This document shows, one piece after another, positions 31,750 to 35,537 of a DNA stretch of 35,537 nucleotides. This DNA is from Muribaculaceae bacterium (GTDB taxonomy: Bacteria; Bacteroidota; Bacteroidia; Bacteroidales; Muribaculaceae), in the NCBI GenBank assembly GCA_009775195.1, contig VSPF01000006.1, forward strand, positions 1 through 35,537, given 5' to 3'. The notes beneath the pieces were generated by a model that saw only the letters and a program-made list of their open reading frames with translations, did no database searches and had not been told where the DNA came from. Every line of letters begins with the position of its first letter. Positions within the stretch are counted from its first letter, which is position 1. Made by a program: the position numbers and the translations under genes.

Positions 31750-32715
31750 ATGAAATGTAGCAACAATGACCATGCAGCGGGACGCCGCGAGCTGGTCGAA
31801 GAAATCGTGCGTCTCAAACGCGATAAAAAGGCCGTAATCCTCGCCCACTATTATGTAGACGGGAGCATACAGGACATCGCCGACCATGTGGGCGATTCGC
31901 TGGCACTTGCGCAGAAAGCCGCCGCGACAGCCGCCGATGCCGAGATTGTGGTGATGTGTGGCGTTGATTTTATGGCCGACACCGTAAAGGTGCTCTGCCC
32001 TGACAAGAAAGTGCTCGTGCCCGACATGGCAGCCGGTTGTTCGCTTGCCGACAGTTGTCCTGCCGACGAGTTTGAGGCTTTTGTCAAAGCTCACCCCGGC
32101 TACACGGTGATTTCGTATGTAAACACATCGGTGGCAGTCAAGGCTTTGAGCGATGTGCTTGTCACCTCGGGCAATGCGCGAAAAATCGTGGAGTCGTTCC
32201 CGCAAGATGCCAAGCTGATATTCGGCCCCGACCGTAATCTTGGCGCATATATCAATTCGGTTACAGGCCGCGACATGCTGCTGTGGGATGGCGCATGCCA
32301 CGTGCATGAGCGTTTCTCGGCCGAGAGCATAGCTGCCCTTAAGGAGAAATACCCGGGTGCGCCCGTGCTCGTACACCCCGAGTGCAAACGCCCGGTCGTG
32401 CTCATGGCCGACAAGGTAGGCTCGACTGCCGTGTTGCTGAAATATGCCCTCGAAAGCGATAGCGACACCTTTATAGTCGCCACCGAGAGCGGTATATTGC
32501 ACCAGATGCGCAAAGGTGCCCCGCACAAGACGTTTATCCCTGCCCCACCGGTCGATAGCACGTGTGGCTGCAACGACTGCAACTATATGAAGCTCAATAC
32601 GCTCGAAAAGCTGCGCGACTGCCTGCGCGACGAAACAAACGAAATCAACGTAGAACCGGCTTTGGCTGCCAAAGCCCTGATACCTATAAATAGAATGCTC
32701 GAACTGAGCAAATAA
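31750..32715 (+). CDS. nadA: Quinolinate synthase NadA
   Basis: [4Fe-4S] enzyme of NAD synthesis condensing iminoaspartate with dihydroxyacetone phosphate to quinolinate. The start at 31750 (MKCSNNDHA, 321 aa) is chosen. The in-frame extension to 31621 overlaps the preceding gene and the promoter. Family motifs: AVILAHYYVDGSIQDIADHV (28-47), DSLALAQKAA, DMAAGCSLADSC with Cys97, YVNTSVAVKA, FGPDRNLGAYI, WDGACHVHE with Cys183, VHPECKRPV, and STCGCNDCNYMKLN with Cys277 (or Cys274) as the third cluster ligand. nadB and nadC are not nearby. leuS begins 2 nt later. Confidence 0.96.
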   Translation: MKCSNNDHAAGRRELVEEIVRLKRDKKAVILAHYYVDGSIQDIADHVGDSLALAQKAAATAADAEIVVMCGVDFMADTVKVLCPDKKVLVPDMAAGCSLADSCPADEFEAFVKAHPGYTVISYVNTSVAVKALSDVLVTSGNARKIVESFPQDAKLIFGPDRNLGAYINSVTGRDMLLWDGACHVHERFSAESIAALKEKYPGAPVLVHPECKRPVVLMADKVGSTAVLLKYALESDSDTFIVATESGILHQMRKGAPHKTFIPAPPVDSTCGCNDCNYMKLNTLEKLRDCLRDETNEINVEPALAAKALIPINRMLELSK

Positions 32716-32717
32716 GT

Positions 32718-35492
32718 ATGGAATACAATCATAGAGAAATAGAGCCGCGAGTGCGGCAATACTGGAAAGATATCAATCTTTACCGCGTAGATATAGACCA
32801 GAACCGTCCTAAATTCTACGTGCTCGATATGTTCCCCTATCCATCGGGAGCCGGCTTGCATGTAGGCCATCCCTTAGGATATATATCGAGCGATATCTTT
32901 TCGCGCTACAAACGCCTGCGCGGTTTCAATGTGCTGCACCCCATGGGTTTTGATGCCTATGGCCTCCCTGCCGAGCAGTATGCCATACAGACCGGGCAGC
33001 ACCCCGAAATAACGACAACGAAAAATATAGCGCGCTACATCGAACAGCTTGAAAATATCGGTATGTCGTTTGACTGGAGCCGCCAAATCCGCACCTGCGA
33101 CCCCGGCTATTACAAATGGACGCAGTGGGCATTCCTTAAAATGTTCGGCTCGTACTACGACCGTACTCTCGACCGCGCAATGCCCATCGAAGACCTTGAG
33201 AAGCATTTCGCTGCCCATGGAAGCGAGGGTGTCAATGCGGCCTGCACAAAGGAGCTGGATTTCACTGCCGACGAATGGGCCAAGATGTCGAAGAAAGAGA
33301 AAGCCGATACATTGATGAACTACCGCCTTGCCTATCTCGGCTATAGCGTGGTCAACTGGTGTCCGGCTCTTGGTACCGTCCTTGCCAACGACGAGGTCGT
33401 AGACGGCGTGAGCGAACGCGGCGGTCATCCCGTTGAGCAAAAGAAGATGTGGCAGTGGTTCCTGCGTGTGTCGGCATATAGTCAGCGTCTGCTCGACGGT
33501 CTGGATAAGATTGACTGGAGTGACTCGATTAAGGAGACCCAGCGCAACTGGATTGGCCGCAGCGAGGGTGCCGAGATGCACTTCAAGGTCGACGGCCGCC
33601 CTGACATAGACCTCGAAATCTTCACCACGCGCCCCGACACCGTCTTCGGCGTCACCTTTATGGTCCTCGCCCCCGAGAGCAAGCTCGTAGACGTGCTGAC
33701 TACACCCGGGCAGCGTGCCGCCGTCGACGAATACCTTGCCTCCATCCGCCACCGCACCGAGCGCGAACGCATGATAGACCGCCGAGTGACGGGTGTATTC
33801 TCGGGCAGCTACGCCATTAACCCCCTCTCGGGCAAGAAGGTGCCCGTATGGATAAGCGACTACGTACTTGCTGGTTACGGCACAGGCGCCATTATGGCCG
33901 TGCCCGCCCACGACAGCCGCGACTATGCTTTCGCGCGCCACTTCGACCTGCCCATAATACCGCTAATCGAGGGTGCCGATGTGAGCGAGGCATCGTTTGA
34001 TGCCAAAGAAGGCCGCATGGTCAACAGTGCCGGCCCCGGTCTCGACCTCAACGGACTTGAGGTCAAGGATGCTATCAAGGCCGCGAAGAAATATATCGAG
34101 GAAGCCGGAATTGGCCGAGTCAAGGTCAACTACCGTCTGCGCGACGCCATATTCAGCCGTCAGCGTTATTGGGGCGAACCTATCCCAATATGCTATGTCG
34201 ACGGCATCGCAACAGCATACGACCATCTGCCCCTCGAATTACCCGAGGTAGACAAGTACCTGCCTACCGAGACCGGCGAACCACCCCTTGGCCGTGCCAA
34301 GAACTGGAAGACCCCCGAAGGCTATCCCCTCGAACTCAATACGATGCCCGGTTTTGCCGGGTCGTCGGCCTACTATCTCCGCTATATGGACCCGCACAAC
34401 GACGAGGCACTGGTGTCGAAAGAAGCCAACGACTACTGGCGCAATGTCGACCTCTATGTAGGTGGCAGCGAACACGCAACGGGCCACTTGATTTACAGTC
34501 GTTTCTGGGATAAGTTCCTCTATGACTACGGCTATATCTGTGAGGACGAGCCTTTCCGCAAGCTTATCAACCAGGGCATGATACAGGGCCGCTCGAATTT
34601 CGTGTACCGCGTCAAAGACACCAACACCTTCGTGTCGCTCGGCCTTAAAGACCAATATGATACAACGCCATTGTTGGTCGATATAAACATGGTCAAGAAC
34701 GACGTGCTCGACACCGAGGCTTTCCGCAAATGGCGCCCCGAGTTTGCAGATGCCGAGTTTATTACCGAAGCCAACGGTAAATATGTGTGTGGATGGGCAA
34801 TCGAGAAGATGTCGAAGTCGAAGCACAATGTTGTCAACCCCGACGATATCGTAGAGCGTTACGGTGCCGACACACTCCGCCTCTACGAGATGTTCCTCGG
34901 CCCCATCGAGCAGAGCAAGCCTTGGGATACCAACGGTATCGACGGCGTGTTCCGCTTCATCAAGAAACTTTGGAGCCTCTACTGGCGCGGCGACGAGTGT
35001 CTTGTCGATGACAGCGAACCCACTGCCGAAAACCTCAAGAGCCTGCACAAGCTTATCAAGAAAGTGACCGGTGATATCGAGTCGTTCTCGTTCAACACGT
35101 CGGTATCGGCCTTTATGATATGTGTCAACGAACTGGCTTCGCAGAAATGCCGCTCTCGCCAGATACTCTCGCCGCTCTTGCTGTTGCTGGCTCCGTTTGC
35201 CCCACACGTGTCAGAAGAATTGTGGCGCGGAGCCCTCGGCAATACCGACTCGATATTCAACGCCACGTGGCCCGAATATAACGAGGAATACCTCAAAGAG
35301 AACTCAGTGACGATGGCGGTGTCGTTCAACGGAAAACCGCGCTTCAACATCACCGTTGCAGCCGATGCAAACAGCGATGCCATCCAGGCGCAGGCTCTTG
35401 CCGACCCTGCCGCTGCCAAGTGGCTCGATGGCAAGACAGTACGCAAAGTCATAGTCGTGCCCGGCAAGATTGTGAACATAGTGATAGGCTGA
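32718..35492 (+). CDS. leuS: Leucyl-tRNA synthetase
   Basis: Class I aminoacyl-tRNA synthetase charging tRNA-Leu, 924 aa. The ATP-site HIGH motif is HVGH at 48-51 in YPSGAGLHVGHPLGY. The editing domain lies at about 225-430, with the conserved region TTRPDTVFGVTFMVLAPE and GTGAIMAVPAHDSRDYAF. The KMSKS loop is at 697-701. The anticodon-binding helical domain and C-terminal extension complete the protein, which is slightly longer than E. coli LeuS (about 860). It is probably co-transcribed with nadA (2-nt gap). The window ends 45 nt after its stop, with no clear terminator seen. Confidence 0.98.
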   Translation: MEYNHREIEPRVRQYWKDINLYRVDIDQNRPKFYVLDMFPYPSGAGLHVGHPLGYISSDIFSRYKRLRGFNVLHPMGFDAYGLPAEQYAIQTGQHPEITTTKNIARYIEQLENIGMSFDWSRQIRTCDPGYYKWTQWAFLKMFGSYYDRTLDRAMPIEDLEKHFAAHGSEGVNAACTKELDFTADEWAKMSKKEKADTLMNYRLAYLGYSVVNWCPALGTVLANDEVVDGVSERGGHPVEQKKMWQWFLRVSAYSQRLLDGLDKIDWSDSIKETQRNWIGRSEGAEMHFKVDGRPDIDLEIFTTRPDTVFGVTFMVLAPESKLVDVLTTPGQRAAVDEYLASIRHRTERERMIDRRVTGVFSGSYAINPLSGKKVPVWISDYVLAGYGTGAIMAVPAHDSRDYAFARHFDLPIIPLIEGADVSEASFDAKEGRMVNSAGPGLDLNGLEVKDAIKAAKKYIEEAGIGRVKVNYRLRDAIFSRQRYWGEPIPICYVDGIATAYDHLPLELPEVDKYLPTETGEPPLGRAKNWKTPEGYPLELNTMPGFAGSSAYYLRYMDPHNDEALVSKEANDYWRNVDLYVGGSEHATGHLIYSRFWDKFLYDYGYICEDEPFRKLINQGMIQGRSNFVYRVKDTNTFVSLGLKDQYDTTPLLVDINMVKNDVLDTEAFRKWRPEFADAEFITEANGKYVCGWAIEKMSKSKHNVVNPDDIVERYGADTLRLYEMFLGPIEQSKPWDTNGIDGVFRFIKKLWSLYWRGDECLVDDSEPTAENLKSLHKLIKKVTGDIESFSFNTSVSAFMICVNELASQKCRSRQILSPLLLLLAPFAPHVSEELWRGALGNTDSIFNATWPEYNEEYLKENSVTMAVSFNGKPRFNITVAADANSDAIQAQALADPAAAKWLDGKTVRKVIVVPGKIVNIVIG

Positions 35493-35537
35493 GTACAATA
35501 ATCGCCATTGCAACACGTTAAATATTAGAGGGTGTTT

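Overview
The window looks like an ordinary chromosomal stretch of a Bacteroidales gut-type bacterium, probably Muribaculaceae-like (family-level placement is inference). The signs are: several promoters of the Bacteroidetes form (about TTTG, 19-20 nt, TAnnTTTG) with the -7 box TAACTTTG recurring; two secreted proteins with a type IX-like C-terminal sorting tail; an IspG with an inserted domain; and DUF3791/DUF3990 small genes. The DNA looks fairly GC-rich for the order (not computed). Genes are densely packed with many 4-base ATGA overlaps. No rRNA, tRNA, insertion sequence or CRISPR array was seen.

Layout. 0.1-5.8 kb (minus): a tripartite efflux operon in the order membrane fusion lipoprotein, RND pump, TolC-like outer membrane channel. 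6.0-8.3 kb (minus): two tandem paralogous secreted proteins of unknown function. 8.4-9.2 kb (plus): an exported M48 metalloprotease, divergent from them with facing promoters. 9.3-11.4 kb (minus): RecD2 helicase, separated from the protease by a perfect 21-bp palindrome that overlaps the helicase stop codon. 11.7-18.2 kb (plus): a stand-alone GltA-type glutamate synthase subunit followed by a uronate catabolic operon: KduD, a GatC-like permease, KdgK, KDPG aldolase and KduI. Together these convert unsaturated uronate (from pectin or glycosaminoglycan lyase products) to KDG, KDPG, then pyruvate and glyceraldehyde-3-phosphate. KduI carries a signal peptide, and the permease is a PTS EIIC homolog with no EIIA/EIIB beside it. 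A strong bidirectional terminator ends the operon.

18.2-22.7 kb (minus): galactose genes galK-galE-galM followed by a sugar-phosphate nucleotidyltransferase; no galT is present here. 22.8-29.6 kb (minus): a seven-gene run headed by rpoN (sigma-54), then a PAP2-like membrane protein, purE, ispG, an M16 peptidase, a lipoprotein with two similar halves, and a beta-carbonic anhydrase; gaps are 26 nt or less or overlap. 29.6-30.6 kb (minus): fused MsrA-MsrB. 30.7-31.7 kb (plus): a compact three-gene, AT-richer module (DUF3791, DUF3990 ADP-ribosyltransferase-like, small partner), all joined by ATGA overlaps, probably toxin-antitoxin-like. 31.7-35.5 kb (plus): nadA and leuS.

The most noteworthy items are the DUF3791/DUF3990 module, the exported KduI together with the orphan EIIC permease, the gal cluster lacking galT, and a family of intergenic palindromes built from heptamer-like GGTTAAA/GGTTTAA units. 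All calls come from reading the sequence; no database search was run.
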